Source of the DNA: Mesorhizobium huakuii
GTDB taxonomy: Bacteria > Pseudomonadota > Alphaproteobacteria > Rhizobiales > Rhizobiaceae
DNA length: 64,000 nt
Reading direction: 5' to 3'
Assembly (NCBI RefSeq): GCF_030160235.1
Contig: NZ_BSNY01000018.1
Coordinates: 155,595 to 219,594, forward strand
Part shown: piece by piece, positions 56,201 through 63,999 of the stretch
Layout: every line of letters begins with the position of its first letter
Numbering within the stretch: position 1 is the first letter of the stretch
Translations under genes and position numbers: made by a program
Notes under the pieces: model-generated
Databases searched by the model: none
Told to the model about the DNA's origin: nothing
What the model saw: only the letters and a program-made list of their open reading frames with translations

Positions 56201-58816
56201 ACCACCTACAAGACGCTGCTCGCCGTCGCCCGGGTGGTGCTGCATACGCGCAACGGCACCATCTTCGATCAGATCGAGCGGGCCGAGGCGGCTGCCTTGC
56301 AGGCGCGCGATGGACTGCCGGCGTCCGGCTTGCCGGCTCCGCGCGAAATCCCGGCGCCGACTGCGCACGCATTCGCCTCGCAAAACGTGGCGGATGTCAG
56401 CGCCGATGGCTCGGGCCTCAGCCAATGGAACGGCTTTGGCGGTTTCGACGGCGACGGGCGGCACTATGTGGTGCGCCTGGCTGGCCGGCGCACCACGCCG
56501 CAACCCTGGATCAATGTCGTCGCGAACGCCTCGTTCGGCTTCCACACCTCCGCCGAGGGGGCTGCCTTCACCTGGAGCCGCAACAGCCGCGACTACCAGT
56601 TGACGCCGTGGTCGAATGACCCGGTCTCGAACCGCCCGGGCGAGGGCATCTACATCTACGATCAGACCAGCGGCAGGGCGTTCTCGCCGATCGCCGCGGT
56701 GGTGCGCGATCCTTCGATGACCTACGAGGCCTGGCACGGCCAGGGCTTCTCCACCTTCCGCTCGAGGCGCGGGCCGCTGTCGATGGACCTGACCCATGTG
56801 GTCGACCCCGTCGATCCGGTGAAGATCACGCGGTTGCGCATCCAGAATTCAGGCTCGGTGCCGGCGCGGCTGCGCGTCTACGCCTATGCCGAATGGGTGC
56901 TGGGCGGACACCGGTCGCGCACGGCCGCTACCATCGTCCCCTCCCGCGACGGGGCGACTGGCGCGTTGCTGGCGCAAAACCCCTATGGGCTCGACTTCAG
57001 CGAGCGGGTGGCTTTCCTCGCCGCCGATGCCGCTGTCCATTCGGTGACGACGGATCGTTCGGAGTTCCTCGGCCGGCACGGATCCAGCGAGCTGCCGCAG
57101 GCGGTGCTGACCGGTGCGGCCCTCTCGGGCCGTGTCGAAGCCGGCGACGATCCCTGCGCGGCGATCGCCCGCGACGTCGAGATCCCGGCCGGCGGCGACG
57201 TCACGCTGCTCTGGCTGCTCGGCGATGCCGAAACCCCCGCGCAGGCGAGCGCGCTGGTGCAAGCGCACCGAGGCAAGGATTTCGACCTGCGCCTGGCCGA
57301 CAATGAGCGCGAGTGGCGCGGCTTCCTCGACACCATCCAGGTCGAGACGCCGGACAAGGCGCTCGATGCCATGGTCAATCACTGGCTGCCCTATCAGAGC
57401 CTTGCCTGCCGCATCCGCGCCCGCTCGGCTTTCTATCAGGCAAGCGGCGCTTTCGGCTTCCGCGACCAGTTGCAGGACACGCTGGCGCTGCTGGCGCATG
57501 ATCCGACACTGGCGCGTGACCAGATCCTCAACGCCGCGCGTCGGCAGTTCCCGGAGGGCGACGTGCAGCATTGGTGGCTGCCGCGCACCGGGGCTGGCGT
57601 GCGCACCATGATCTCCGACGACGTGGTTTGGCTGGCCCACGCGACGGCTCGCTATCTCAGTGTGACCGGCGACGCCGCCATCCTCAAGGAGCAACTGCCC
57701 TTCATCGATGGGCAGGCGCTCGGCGAGGGCGAGCATGACGCCTTCTTCACTCCCGAAGTCTCGAAGAAGACCGTGTCGCTCTACGACCATTGCGCGCGAG
57801 CGCTCGACCTTGCCATCAAGCGCAGCAGTCCGGCCGGCCTGCCGCTGATCCTTGGTGGCGACTGGAACGACGGCATGAACCGTGTCGGCGAGCACGGCAA
57901 GGGCGAGAGCGTGTGGCTCGGCTGGTTCCTGCTGAAGACGCTTGGCGACTTCGCCACCGTCGCCAAGAGCGAAGGCGACAGCAAGCGCGCGCAGGCCTGG
58001 GCAAAGCATGCCGAGGCGCTGAAGCGGGCGCTTGAGAGCACGGCATGGGACGGCGAGTGGTACCGGCGCGGCAGTTTCGACGACGGCACGCCTTTGGGGT
58101 CGCGCACCTCCGAAGAGTGCAGGATCGACTCCATCGCCCAGTCCTGGAGCGTGCTTTCAGGCGAGGGCGACCCGGCACGATCGACGACGGCGATGCAGCA
58201 GGCGACCAGCCTGCTCGTCGACGACAAGCTCAAGATCGTCAAACTGTTCACGCCACCCTTCTCGAAGACGCAAAAGGACCCCGGCTACATCAAGAGCTAT
58301 CCGCCGGGCGTGCGCGAGAATGGCGGCCAGTACACGCACGCGGCGACGTGGTTCGTCATCGCGCTGGCCGAGATGGGGCAGACCGACGAAGCCTATCGCT
58401 GCTTCTCGATGCTGAACCCGGTCAACCACGCATCCGACGAGGCCTCGGCCGAGCAGTACCGCGTCGAACCGTACGTCGTGGCCGCCGATATCTATGCCGG
58501 AGACGACAAGGGCGGGCGCGGCGGCTGGACCTGGTACACCGGCTCGGCGGGCTGGCTCTACCGGGCTGCGGTGGAAGGCATCCTCGGCATCGAACGGCGC
58601 GGCAAGCAGATCACGTTCCGGCCGAAATTGCCCAGCCATTGGGATGGCTACCAGGCTTCGCTCAAGATGCTGGGCGCCGAAATCAAGGTTCATGTCGTTC
58701 GCGACAAAAAAACCAAGACGATCTCGCTTGAAGTCGATGGTTCGAAAACAAAGTCCGCTTCCTTCGAACCCAAGGCTGGCACCCAGACCGAAGTCGTGGT
58801 CAAGATACCGGCGTAA
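50219..58816 (+). CDS. ndvB: Cyclic beta-1,2-glucan synthetase
   Basis: NdvB/ChvB is a giant inner-membrane enzyme that primes, elongates and cyclises beta-1,2-glucan from UDP-glucose. Parts of the 2865 residues: N-terminal cytoplasmic region; membrane helices from about 423; GT84 glycosyltransferase core with LDADTRTTRD (about 638) and HHRWARGDWQL (about 786); further helices about 825-870 and 945-990; a glycoamylase-like domain around 1300-1510 (YTNFGVPGLGLKRGLGQNT, NYYAHHSGMS); two GH94 sandwich domains (about 1575-1830 and 2075-2330) and the GH94 phosphorylase domain with GGDWNDGMN near 2546, which sets chain length. Length is normal for the family. No frameshift. ndvA, the exporter, follows after 370 bases. 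Confidence 0.97.
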   Translation: MNIQTNPAQIEKTSASFPAITEEPIRSTFLPEERLRLLGESLAKGDLADLFGLIPFDFQARIRDSAKKILEVYRSTNAAQAKGETITPAAQWLLDNNYLVEETIFQVKRDLPRRFYRQLPTLKLPDGGTVPRALALAWTYVAHSDSSVSATMFKSIVQGFQSVEPLKIGELWALPSLLRFVLIENLRRLAVRVNRTRQMRQIANDVADKVLATDESADRQAILANFSAHAQDTTFATQLLYRLRDGSQNAGKALKWLEGELEKTGSDAEEIIISEHHTLSSGNVTTGNIIRGLRLINDVDWTVWFEGVSRIDTVLRERTDFAALDFFSRDQYRTAIEELARRSNLSEYRVAEKAIELAGPAIGEHAASEHASAGDGDGSAPAPSVHTDVGFFLVGPRRLELEKAIDYRPTISQTVKRTFTKTGWLGIVLPVFALTALLLVLTGNALANLGLSVTSIVLMLALFAVPASEGALAFFNTVVSLFLKPTRLIGYDYRHGVPPEARTLVVVPSLIGSRDDVEENIRNLEVHYLANLVDEIHFALLSDWPDSKIEIDAADTEILEYARAEIARLNARYPSEGAPRFYILHRRRLFNAAQGAWMGWERKRGKLHELDLLLRGDSDTTFLPLDVPLPEKVVHVMTLDADTRTTRDAVASLVGKLCHPLNRPHFDAARRVVTAGYTILQPRITASLTSGDEASFFQRVFSANRGLDPYVFAVSDLYQDVFSDGSFTGKGLYHVDAFEAALQGRIEENTVLSHDLLEGALARAALVTDVELVEDYPTRYSVDASRHHRWARGDWQLLGFILDPRSGVPALSRWKMVDNLRRSLTPIFWVMAAIAGWTLLPFTQAAQWQALLILSLFMAPTFDVVNAILPKSGDQTPRGHFSALARDVAFGTAMVALKIVLMAHNAWMMGDAIVRTLYRLFVSRQNLLEWRTASQAHKAGDNDVGSYYGMMYGAVIIGFVGLAIPVLADSTGAFVAFFFALFWIGSPAIASWISRSAETEDRLRISQADIHTLRTIARRTWHYFESFVTAEHHNLPPDNFQESPAPVVAPRTSPTNVGVYLLSVVSARDFGWISLSDAITRIDATMTTIESMPRHRGHLFNWYDTTTLKPLYPLYISAVDSGNLAGHLVAVAAACAEWAEAPSVHLQGDFEGILDTVTILSESLDELPDDRRQLRPLRQRLVDRLDGMRRAVETIKAQPEMASIRTINLAVLAGEIRKLATAIHTEAASAPSDVIVDWAARLEATCEAHVHDAHSDDNAVEALRAKLLTLRERTRRFAFEMEFAFLMRPERKLLSIGYRVEEHQLDESCYDLLASEARLTSLFAIAKGDLPTEHWFRLGRPIVEIGFQGALMSWSGSMFEYLMPPLVMKEAQGSILNQTSKLIIKRQIQYGRQKNVPWGISEAAYNARDRELTYQYTNFGVPGLGLKRGLGQNTVIAPYATILAAQFNPREAVQNLARLRDIGALGPHGFYDAVDFTPQRVPEGTNHAVVLNYYAHHSGMSIAAVADAIFEGRLRDRFHSDPVIESAELLLQERAPRDIPTATVRTEADERAKDETETESPDTRIVLDPLRALRSTNVMSNGRYSVMVTATGSGYSRWGDLAVTRWQPDPVEDRLGSYIFLRDVSTGDWWSATAEPKRAAEEKVQTLFSDDKASFVKLVGTLRSEVECIVISEGNGEGRRITLYNESTSDRFIEVTSFAELVLGSEASDNAHPAFSKMFVETEIAANNGAIFATRRKRETSEPDITLAHFVTDPSGPARDAEAETDRRAFIGRGRSIVDAAAFDPGARLGGHSGFTLDPIASLRRQVRVPANKKVSLTFWTVVGANRTELEEAINRLDHQESFARQAMLAWTRSQVQTRHMSLSLTDAANVQKLARYLIYPDAFLRLPAESIASGLGKQSSLWPTSISGDFPIFLVRIGDVADLEIVAQALRFQEYMRTRGMMIDFVVVNEQASSYVQDLQRAVETLCENSRLRGKELGPRQHIFAVRRDLMEETTYKTLLAVARVVLHTRNGTIFDQIERAEAAALQARDGLPASGLPAPREIPAPTAHAFASQNVADVSADGSGLSQWNGFGGFDGDGRHYVVRLAGRRTTPQPWINVVANASFGFHTSAEGAAFTWSRNSRDYQLTPWSNDPVSNRPGEGIYIYDQTSGRAFSPIAAVVRDPSMTYEAWHGQGFSTFRSRRGPLSMDLTHVVDPVDPVKITRLRIQNSGSVPARLRVYAYAEWVLGGHRSRTAATIVPSRDGATGALLAQNPYGLDFSERVAFLAADAAVHSVTTDRSEFLGRHGSSELPQAVLTGAALSGRVEAGDDPCAAIARDVEIPAGGDVTLLWLLGDAETPAQASALVQAHRGKDFDLRLADNEREWRGFLDTIQVETPDKALDAMVNHWLPYQSLACRIRARSAFYQASGAFGFRDQLQDTLALLAHDPTLARDQILNAARRQFPEGDVQHWWLPRTGAGVRTMISDDVVWLAHATARYLSVTGDAAILKEQLPFIDGQALGEGEHDAFFTPEVSKKTVSLYDHCARALDLAIKRSSPAGLPLILGGDWNDGMNRVGEHGKGESVWLGWFLLKTLGDFATVAKSEGDSKRAQAWAKHAEALKRALESTAWDGEWYRRGSFDDGTPLGSRTSEECRIDSIAQSWSVLSGEGDPARSTTAMQQATSLLVDDKLKIVKLFTPPFSKTQKDPGYIKSYPPGVRENGGQYTHAATWFVIALAEMGQTDEAYRCFSMLNPVNHASDEASAEQYRVEPYVVAADIYAGDDKGGRGGWTWYTGSAGWLYRAAVEGILGIERRGKQITFRPKLPSHWDGYQASLKMLGAEIKVHVVRDKKTKTISLEVDGSKTKSASFEPKAGTQTEVVVKIPA

Positions 58817-59186
58817 AATCAATATCTTAGTTCAACAGGTCGCGCGTCCTTCGGGACGCGCGATGCCGCCAATGTTTACTTGCCCGCGATCGCTGACGGC
58901 ATCTGCCTGGCGTCGCCTGGCCAGTCATGCGAGCCTGCTGTGATTAAAAATGTGGCACTGGTCATCCGCTGCCATGATTTTGCCGCAAGGCTGACATTTC
59001 ACCTTTTATCTCAAACCGTTAGGTGATCACGTCAGATTTCGCATCGTCGTCATCTTTTGTTCGCTAAATCGGAACGGAAGCGATAGACGGGCATTGTTTT
59101 GCGACGCGTCAACCGTTACGTGTCAAGCAATGGTGCAGTGCACAATACGGCATTGAGCACAGTAGAGAATTGGCGGAGTAGCTGAA
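58817..59186. other. 370-base region between ndvB and ndvA
   Basis: No coding region or RNA gene seen. It holds the UUCG hairpin just after ndvB, two near-identical 12-base direct repeats AACCGTTAGGTG (59014-59025) and AACCGTTACGTG (59111-59122), and a small dyad GTGCA-G-TGCAC (59133-59143). ndvA therefore probably has its own promoter. Confidence 0.5.
58840..58863 (+). terminator. Hairpin with UUCG loop after ndvB
   Basis: TCGCGCGTCC and GGACGCGCGA form a perfect 10-bp stem closed by a C-TTCG-G tetraloop, one of the most stable RNA loops, 24 bases after the ndvB stop. There is no T-run after it, so it may protect the 3' end of the long ndvB message or terminate with help from Rho. Confidence 0.55.
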
Positions 59187-60959
59187 GTGTCACTTCTGCA
59201 GATCTATTGGAGAGCGCTGGGCTATCTGGCCGCCGACAAGAGGCGCGTCGCGCTGATTTGTGGCGCCAATGTCGCGCTCGCCGCCATCGCCATCCTGGAA
59301 CCGATCATGTTCGGCCGGGTGATCGATGCCATTTCCGAGCATGGCTCGGTATTCTCCACGCTCGCCGTGTGGGCTGGTTTGGGCGCCTTCAACGTCATCG
59401 CTTTCGTCCTGGTGGCGCGCGGCGCCGATCGCTTTGCTCACGCCCGGCGCAGCGAAGTGCTGTGCCAGTCCTTCGAGCGCGTCATAACCATGCCGCTCGC
59501 TTGGCATCATCAGCGCGGCACGTCCAACGCCCTGCACACTTTGCTGCGTGCCGTCGAGACGCTGTTCAGCCTGTGGCTCGAATTCATGCGCCAGCATCTG
59601 TCCACGGCTGTCGCGCTCGTCCTGCTCGTGCCGACCGCACTCAGCATGGATGTGCGTATGTCGATGGTGCTGCTCGCGCTTGGCGTGCTCTATGTCGGCA
59701 TCGGCCGTCTGGTGATGAAGCGCACCAAGGCGGGCCAGGCAGCCGTCGAGCGCCACTACCACAAGGTGTTCGCCCATGTGACGGACTCCGTGAGCAACGT
59801 CGCCGTTCTCCAGAGCTACAACCGCCTTGGCCATGAGGCCGAGACTCTGCGTCAATACGTCAAGAACCTGCTCGACGCGCAGAACCCGGTGCTCGACTGG
59901 TGGGCCATCGCCAATGCGCTCAATCGCCTGTCGTCTACCATCTCGATGATGGTGGTGCTTCTGATCGGCGCCTATCTGGTGACCCACGGCCAGTTGCGCG
60001 TTGGCGATGTCATCGCCTTCACCGGCTTCGCCACGCTGCTGATCTCGCGGCTCGACCAGATGTCGGCTTTCGCCAACCAGATTTCGGAGGCTCGCGCCAA
60101 GCTCGAGGAGTTCTACAAGCTCGAGGACTCGGCCGCCGATGCCGCCGAGCCGGATGGCCTGCGCGACCTCACCAATGTCACCGGCCATGTCCGCTTCGAG
60201 GATGTCGGCTTCGAATTCGCCAATTCGGGGCAGGGCGTCAGCGACGTGTCCTTCGAGGTGCAGGCCGGCCAGACCGTCGCCATCGTCGGACCGACGGGTG
60301 CCGGCAAGACCACGCTTATCAATTTGCTGCAGCGCGTCTTCTCGCCATCTACGGGCCGCATCCTGATCGACGGCATCGATACCCGGACCGTGACCCGCAA
60401 GTCGCTGCGCCATTCGATCGCCACCGTGTTCCAGGATGCCGGGCTGCTCAACCGCTCGATCGAGGACAATATCCGCGTCGGTCGTGCCGATGCGAGCAAT
60501 GACGAGATCCATGCCGCGGCCATCGCAGCTGCCGCGCAGGACTTCATCCTGGCCAAGAGCAGCGGTTACGACACGGTGGTTGGCGAACGTGGCGGCCAGC
60601 TCTCGGGCGGCGAGCGCCAGCGTATCGCCATCGCTCGCGCTGTGCTCAAGGACGCCCCGATCCTGGTGCTCGACGAGGCGACCAGCGCGCTCGACGTCGA
60701 GACCGAGGACCGGGTCAAGGAAGCGATCGACGAATTGCGTCGCGACCGCACAACCTTCATCATCGCCCACCGCCTGACCACCGTTCGCGACGCCGATCTG
60801 GTCGTGTTCATGGACAAGGGCAGGGTGGTCGAGATGGGCGGCTTCGCCGAACTGTCGCTGCGCAACGGCCGCTTCGCCAGCCTGCTGCGTGCCGGCGGCC
60901 TGCTCAACGACGAGGAAGTCCGCCGCCTCAGCCGCTCCGTGCAGGGCGAGGCCGCGTAA
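59187..60959 (+). CDS. ndvA: Cyclic beta-1,2-glucan exporter (ABC permease-ATPase)
   Basis: NdvA/ChvA moves cyclic beta-1,2-glucan from the cytoplasm to the periplasm. The 590-residue half-transporter has six membrane helices (residues 20-300) and an ATPase domain with Walker A GPTGAGKTT (about 369-377), signature LSGGERQR (about 472) and Walker B ILVLDEAT. The start MSLLQIYWRALGYLAADKRR is that of the NdvA group. A GTG at 59187 serves as start codon, with GGAG eight bases upstream. Its position after ndvB fixes the substrate. Loss of either gene in rhizobia impairs nodulation and growth at low osmolarity. Confidence 0.96.
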   Translation: MSLLQIYWRALGYLAADKRRVALICGANVALAAIAILEPIMFGRVIDAISEHGSVFSTLAVWAGLGAFNVIAFVLVARGADRFAHARRSEVLCQSFERVITMPLAWHHQRGTSNALHTLLRAVETLFSLWLEFMRQHLSTAVALVLLVPTALSMDVRMSMVLLALGVLYVGIGRLVMKRTKAGQAAVERHYHKVFAHVTDSVSNVAVLQSYNRLGHEAETLRQYVKNLLDAQNPVLDWWAIANALNRLSSTISMMVVLLIGAYLVTHGQLRVGDVIAFTGFATLLISRLDQMSAFANQISEARAKLEEFYKLEDSAADAAEPDGLRDLTNVTGHVRFEDVGFEFANSGQGVSDVSFEVQAGQTVAIVGPTGAGKTTLINLLQRVFSPSTGRILIDGIDTRTVTRKSLRHSIATVFQDAGLLNRSIEDNIRVGRADASNDEIHAAAIAAAAQDFILAKSSGYDTVVGERGGQLSGGERQRIAIARAVLKDAPILVLDEATSALDVETEDRVKEAIDELRRDRTTFIIAHRLTTVRDADLVVFMDKGRVVEMGGFAELSLRNGRFASLLRAGGLLNDEEVRRLSRSVQGEAA

Positions 60960-60973
60960 ATATCATCCTTACC

Positions 60974-61065
60974 TCCCCCTTGTGGGGAGGTCGGACCGAA
61001 GGTCCGGGTGGGGGCAGCGCCGCCCCCCACTCCGCTGCTTCGCAGCGACCCTCCCCGCAAGGGGA
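60974..61065. repeat. Dispersed palindromic repeat, copy 2
   Basis: Same element as at 41770-41863: left arm TCCCCCTTGTGGGGAGG identical, same inner GCTGC-TTC-GCAGC hairpin, right arm with one substitution and one base lost (CCTCCCCGCAAGGGGA). It lies between ndvA and ccmC and may end ndvA transcription. Confidence 0.8.
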
Positions 61066-61132
61066 TGGTAACCAAGCCTGCGACACCGCCCCTCGATTGC
61101 CCCGATCGCGCCGACGGTTTATGTAAAGCCGC

Positions 61133-61897
61133 ATGAGCGACACGACTTCACGCCTGAGCGGCTGGATGGACCTCGCCAACCCAACGCGCTTCGTTGGGCT
61201 GGCCGACAAGATCGTGCCATGGCTGGCGGCGATCGCCGCGCTCGTCCTCGCCGTCGGCCTCTATATGAGCTTCGCCGCGCCTGAGGACTTCCAGCAAGGC
61301 ATCACCGTGCGCATCATGTACATCCATGTGCCTTTCGCCTGGCTCGCCATGATGTGTTACTCGCTGATGGCGGTCTCGGCCCTTGGCACGCTGGTCTGGC
61401 GGCACCCTCTGGCCGATGTCGCGCTGAAATCGGCCGCGCCCATAGGCGCCGTCTTCACCGCGCTGGCGCTGATCACCGGTTCGATCTGGGGCAAGCCGAT
61501 GTGGGGCACCTGGTGGGTGTGGGACGCGCGCCTGACCTCGGTCTTCGTGTTGTTCCTGATGTATCTCGGCATCATCGCGCTGACCCGTGCGCTCGACGAT
61601 GCCAGCCGCGCCGCCTGGGCCGCCGCCATCATCACGCTGGTCGGCTTCATCAACATACCGATCATCAAATTCTCGGTCGATTGGTGGAACACGCTGCATC
61701 AGCCGGCCTCGGTGTTCCGGCTGGACGGCCCGACCATCGACCCCAGCCTGCTCTGGCCGCTGCTGGTCATGGCTGTCGGCTTCACGGCGCTGTTCTTCGC
61801 GCTGCACCTGATGGCGATGCGCACCGAAATTCGCCGTCGCCGGGTGATCGCCATGCGGCGGGTAGCGGCTCGGCAGGCGGAGCGGCAACCGGTCTGA
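61133..61897 (+). CDS. ccmC: Heme exporter protein CcmC
   Basis: CcmC passes heme to the chaperone CcmE in cytochrome c maturation (system I). The 254-residue membrane protein has six helices, the two periplasmic His ligands (MYIHVPFAWLAMM and NTLHQPAS) and the tryptophan-rich heme-handling motif WGTWWVWDARLTS. Length is normal. The usual partners ccmA, ccmB, ccmD and ccmG are not next to it: ndvA with a repeat lies before, and a convergent gene after. Confidence 0.95.
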   Translation: MSDTTSRLSGWMDLANPTRFVGLADKIVPWLAAIAALVLAVGLYMSFAAPEDFQQGITVRIMYIHVPFAWLAMMCYSLMAVSALGTLVWRHPLADVALKSAAPIGAVFTALALITGSIWGKPMWGTWWVWDARLTSVFVLFLMYLGIIALTRALDDASRAAWAAAIITLVGFINIPIIKFSVDWWNTLHQPASVFRLDGPTIDPSLLWPLLVMAVGFTALFFALHLMAMRTEIRRRRVIAMRRVAARQAERQPV

Positions 61898-61921
61898 TCC
61901 ATCTGTTGCCGGCCGTAGCGC

Positions 61922-62980
61922 TCAGGCCATCAGTCCGCGCGCTGCCACCGGCAGCGTTTCGAGCACGGTCTCGCCGTCGATCAGGTTGACCGAGTTGAAC
62001 AGATTGGTGACGACGCAGCAATGGTCGGGCACCACGCGCACGCGCTCGCCGATGCGCAGCTTCGCGTTACCGGAAAGCGTGACAGTGCCATGTTCTTCGC
62101 TGAGCCCGGTGACCCTTGCGTCGGAAGCGCCGAGCAGTTCGCCGAAATCCTTTAGCCCGAGCGTGTCGCTCGACAGCGCCTTGCTGCCGGCGTCGAGGAT
62201 GGCGCGTGTTGGTGTCGGGTGGCTGACCACCGTCGACAGCACCGTCAGCGCGCAATCGTTCAATGTGCCGACGCCTTTGGCGACCTGATAGCGGTCGAGA
62301 TAGATGTAGGTGCCTGGCCGATATTCTGTGACGACCGAGGCATCGCTGGAGCGCCACATATCCGGCGTGCCGCCGCTGGAGATGCGCTCGCAGGCGAGAC
62401 CCGAAGCGGCCAGCGCCTGCTTGGCATTGGCGAGCCAGGCTTCGGCCTCGGTCGCGCGGCCGGCGGCCGGGTAGGTCATCAGCCCGCCGAAAGCGAGGCT
62501 ACCGGCCTTGTCGATCAGCCTTGCCAGCGCCAGAGCTTCATCAGCCGTCTGCACGCCGCAGCGGCCCATGCCAGTGTCGCATTCGACCAGCACCTGGAGA
62601 GGATGGCCGGCATCGGTGAAAGTGGCCGCGAGCCCTTCCAGCGTGTCGGTGCTGTCCGCTGTCACCGACAGGGTCACACGGCCGTGCAGCGCCTTCAATC
62701 GTTCCAGCTTGGCGCGGCCGAGAATGTTGTAGGGCAGGAAAATATCGGACAGCCCGGCATCGGCCATCACCTCGGCCTCGCCGATCTTCTGGCAGGTTAT
62801 GCCAACGGCACCCGCCGCGACCTGCTTCTTTGCCCAATAGGGCAATTTATGCGTCTTGATGTGCGGCCTGAGCTTCAGCCCGTTCCTGTCGGCATGGGCC
62901 TGTGCGCGGGCAATGTTGGCTTCGGCGCGCGCGGCGTCGATCAGGATCGACGGCGTATCAAGGTCATGGACGGTCGGCAT
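61922..62980 (-). CDS. DSD1-family PLP enzyme (D-serine dehydratase / D-threonine aldolase-like)
   Basis: A 352-residue fold-type III PLP enzyme. PLP lysine is in RPHIKTHK (about residue 42), followed by GITCQKIGEAEVMADAG, VECDTGMGRCG and the C-terminal zinc motif PDHCCVVTN. The zinc pair is His-x-Cys, as in eukaryotic-type D-serine dehydratase and D-threo-hydroxyaspartate dehydratase; D-threonine aldolases have His-x-Asp. So a dehydratase for a D-hydroxy amino acid is more likely than an aldolase. Divergent from the D-lyxose isomerase-like gene. Confidence 0.85.
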   Translation of the reverse strand: MPTVHDLDTPSILIDAARAEANIARAQAHADRNGLKLRPHIKTHKLPYWAKKQVAAGAVGITCQKIGEAEVMADAGLSDIFLPYNILGRAKLERLKALHGRVTLSVTADSTDTLEGLAATFTDAGHPLQVLVECDTGMGRCGVQTADEALALARLIDKAGSLAFGGLMTYPAAGRATEAEAWLANAKQALAASGLACERISSGGTPDMWRSSDASVVTEYRPGTYIYLDRYQVAKGVGTLNDCALTVLSTVVSHPTPTRAILDAGSKALSSDTLGLKDFGELLGASDARVTGLSEEHGTVTLSGNAKLRIGERVRVVPDHCCVVTNLFNSVNLIDGETVLETLPVAARGLMA

Positions 62981-63023
62981 CTTCTATCCCTGTGAGAATT
63001 CGCAGGGTTTATGAGCCTGAAAG

Positions 63024-63039
63024 CGCGTGATGTCACGCG
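63024..63039. promoter_or_regulatory. Dyad in the DSD1/lyxose isomerase divergon
   Basis: CGCGTGA-TG-TCACGCG, perfect 7-bp arms, in the 186-base gap between the two divergent genes. A weaker dyad CCCTG-N10-CAGGG lies at 62988-63007 just ahead of the DSD1 start. No regulator gene is linked, so an operator role is only suggested. Confidence 0.4.
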
Positions 63040-63166
63040 GCCAGCGGACCGGATCGGTGGGCCATCGGCGCGTGGCGCAAGGCACGGGAACGGCGAGATG
63101 GATCGACACCGCGGCGGCGTTCGGCTATGCGATTTGTCGAAAAAATTGATACGAAGGGTCACGATC

Positions 63167-63853
63167 ATGAAACGCTCCGCCATCAACGACATCATCCGCG
63201 AAGCCGACGCTTTCATCCGCTCGTTCGGCTACATCATGCCGCCCTTCGCCTATTGGTCGCCCGAGGAGATGAAGGCGCGCCAGGTTGATTCATCCGCGAT
63301 TTTCACCTCGCGGCTCGGCTGGGACATCACCGACTATGGCCAGGAAAAATTCGACGAGCTCGGCCTCTTCCTGTTCACCGTGCGCAACGGCCGCTACGAG
63401 GACATGAAGAAGGGCATGGGCATGCTCTATGCCGAGAAGATCATGATCTCGCGCAAGGACCAGCTGTCGCCGATGCACCGTCACAACATCAAGGCTGAGG
63501 ACATCATCAACCGGGGTGGCGGCAAGCTGGTGCTGGAACTGTTCATGCACGACCGCGACGGCGGCATCGACCCCAGGGCCGAAGTGTCGGTCCCGGTCGA
63601 TGGAACCATCCACAGGCTGCCGGCGGGCGGCCTGCTGAAGCTCGACCCTGGCCAGAGCGTCACGCTGCTGCCCGGCGTCTGGCATGCCTTCTGGGCCGAG
63701 GGCAAGGACGTGCTGATCGGCGAGGTGTCGACCGTCAACGACGATCTCACCGACAATGTCTTCCGCGAGCCGATCGGCCGCTTCTCAAACATCGACGAGG
63801 ATGTCGCCCCGGTGCACCTGCTGGTGGCCGACTATGAGAAATGGCTGGGGTGA
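63167..63853 (+). CDS. D-lyxose/D-mannose ketol-isomerase family protein
   Basis: A 228-residue cupin-fold sugar isomerase of the D-lyxose isomerase family (formerly DUF1498). Metal ligands lie in SPMHRHNIKAEDIINRGGG (two His and a Glu or Asp) and a later His in LLPGVWHAFWAEG. The N terminus reads RSAINDIIREADAFIRSFGY and the C terminus VFREPIGRFSNIDEDVAP. AAGGG precedes the ATG at 63167. It should interconvert D-lyxose/D-xylulose or D-mannose/D-fructose. No kinase or transporter is near enough to fix the pathway. Confidence 0.87.
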   Translation: MKRSAINDIIREADAFIRSFGYIMPPFAYWSPEEMKARQVDSSAIFTSRLGWDITDYGQEKFDELGLFLFTVRNGRYEDMKKGMGMLYAEKIMISRKDQLSPMHRHNIKAEDIINRGGGKLVLELFMHDRDGGIDPRAEVSVPVDGTIHRLPAGGLLKLDPGQSVTLLPGVWHAFWAEGKDVLIGEVSTVNDDLTDNVFREPIGRFSNIDEDVAPVHLLVADYEKWLG

Positions 63854-63961
63854 GGCAGCGTAAATTCGGCTTGGGCAGGCGCTACCTAGCGTGTTTATCC
63901 GCCTTGCGGTTGCCGAGCAGCAGCTTGCGCTCGAGATGCGCCTGCGGATTCCGACGTGAAG

Positions 63962-63999
63962 CCGGCCGCCATTCCGATCAAACACCGGCCACCATTCCG
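63962..63999. repeat. Tandem 15-bp repeat at the right edge
   Basis: CCGGCCGCCATTCCG (63962-63976) and CCGGCCACCATTCCG (63985-63999) differ at one base and start 23 bases apart. Repeated sites like this occur at the ends of IS21-type elements, where the transposase binds, so a mobile element may begin here. The window stops too early to tell. Confidence 0.35.

Noticed and set aside
54710-56797. 695-codon minus-strand frame inside ndvB
   Set aside because: Antisense shadow of the ndvB coding sequence; composition is that of complemented GC-rich codons and the plus-strand frame is conserved throughout.
58864-59186. Small RNA or tRNA between ndvB and ndvA
   Set aside because: No cloverleaf, no conserved core of known RNAs and no promoter-terminator pair could be seen; only short repeats remain.
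63785-63985. 66-codon minus-strand frame at the right edge
   Set aside because: Half of it is antisense to the lyxose isomerase gene and it has no recognisable features.
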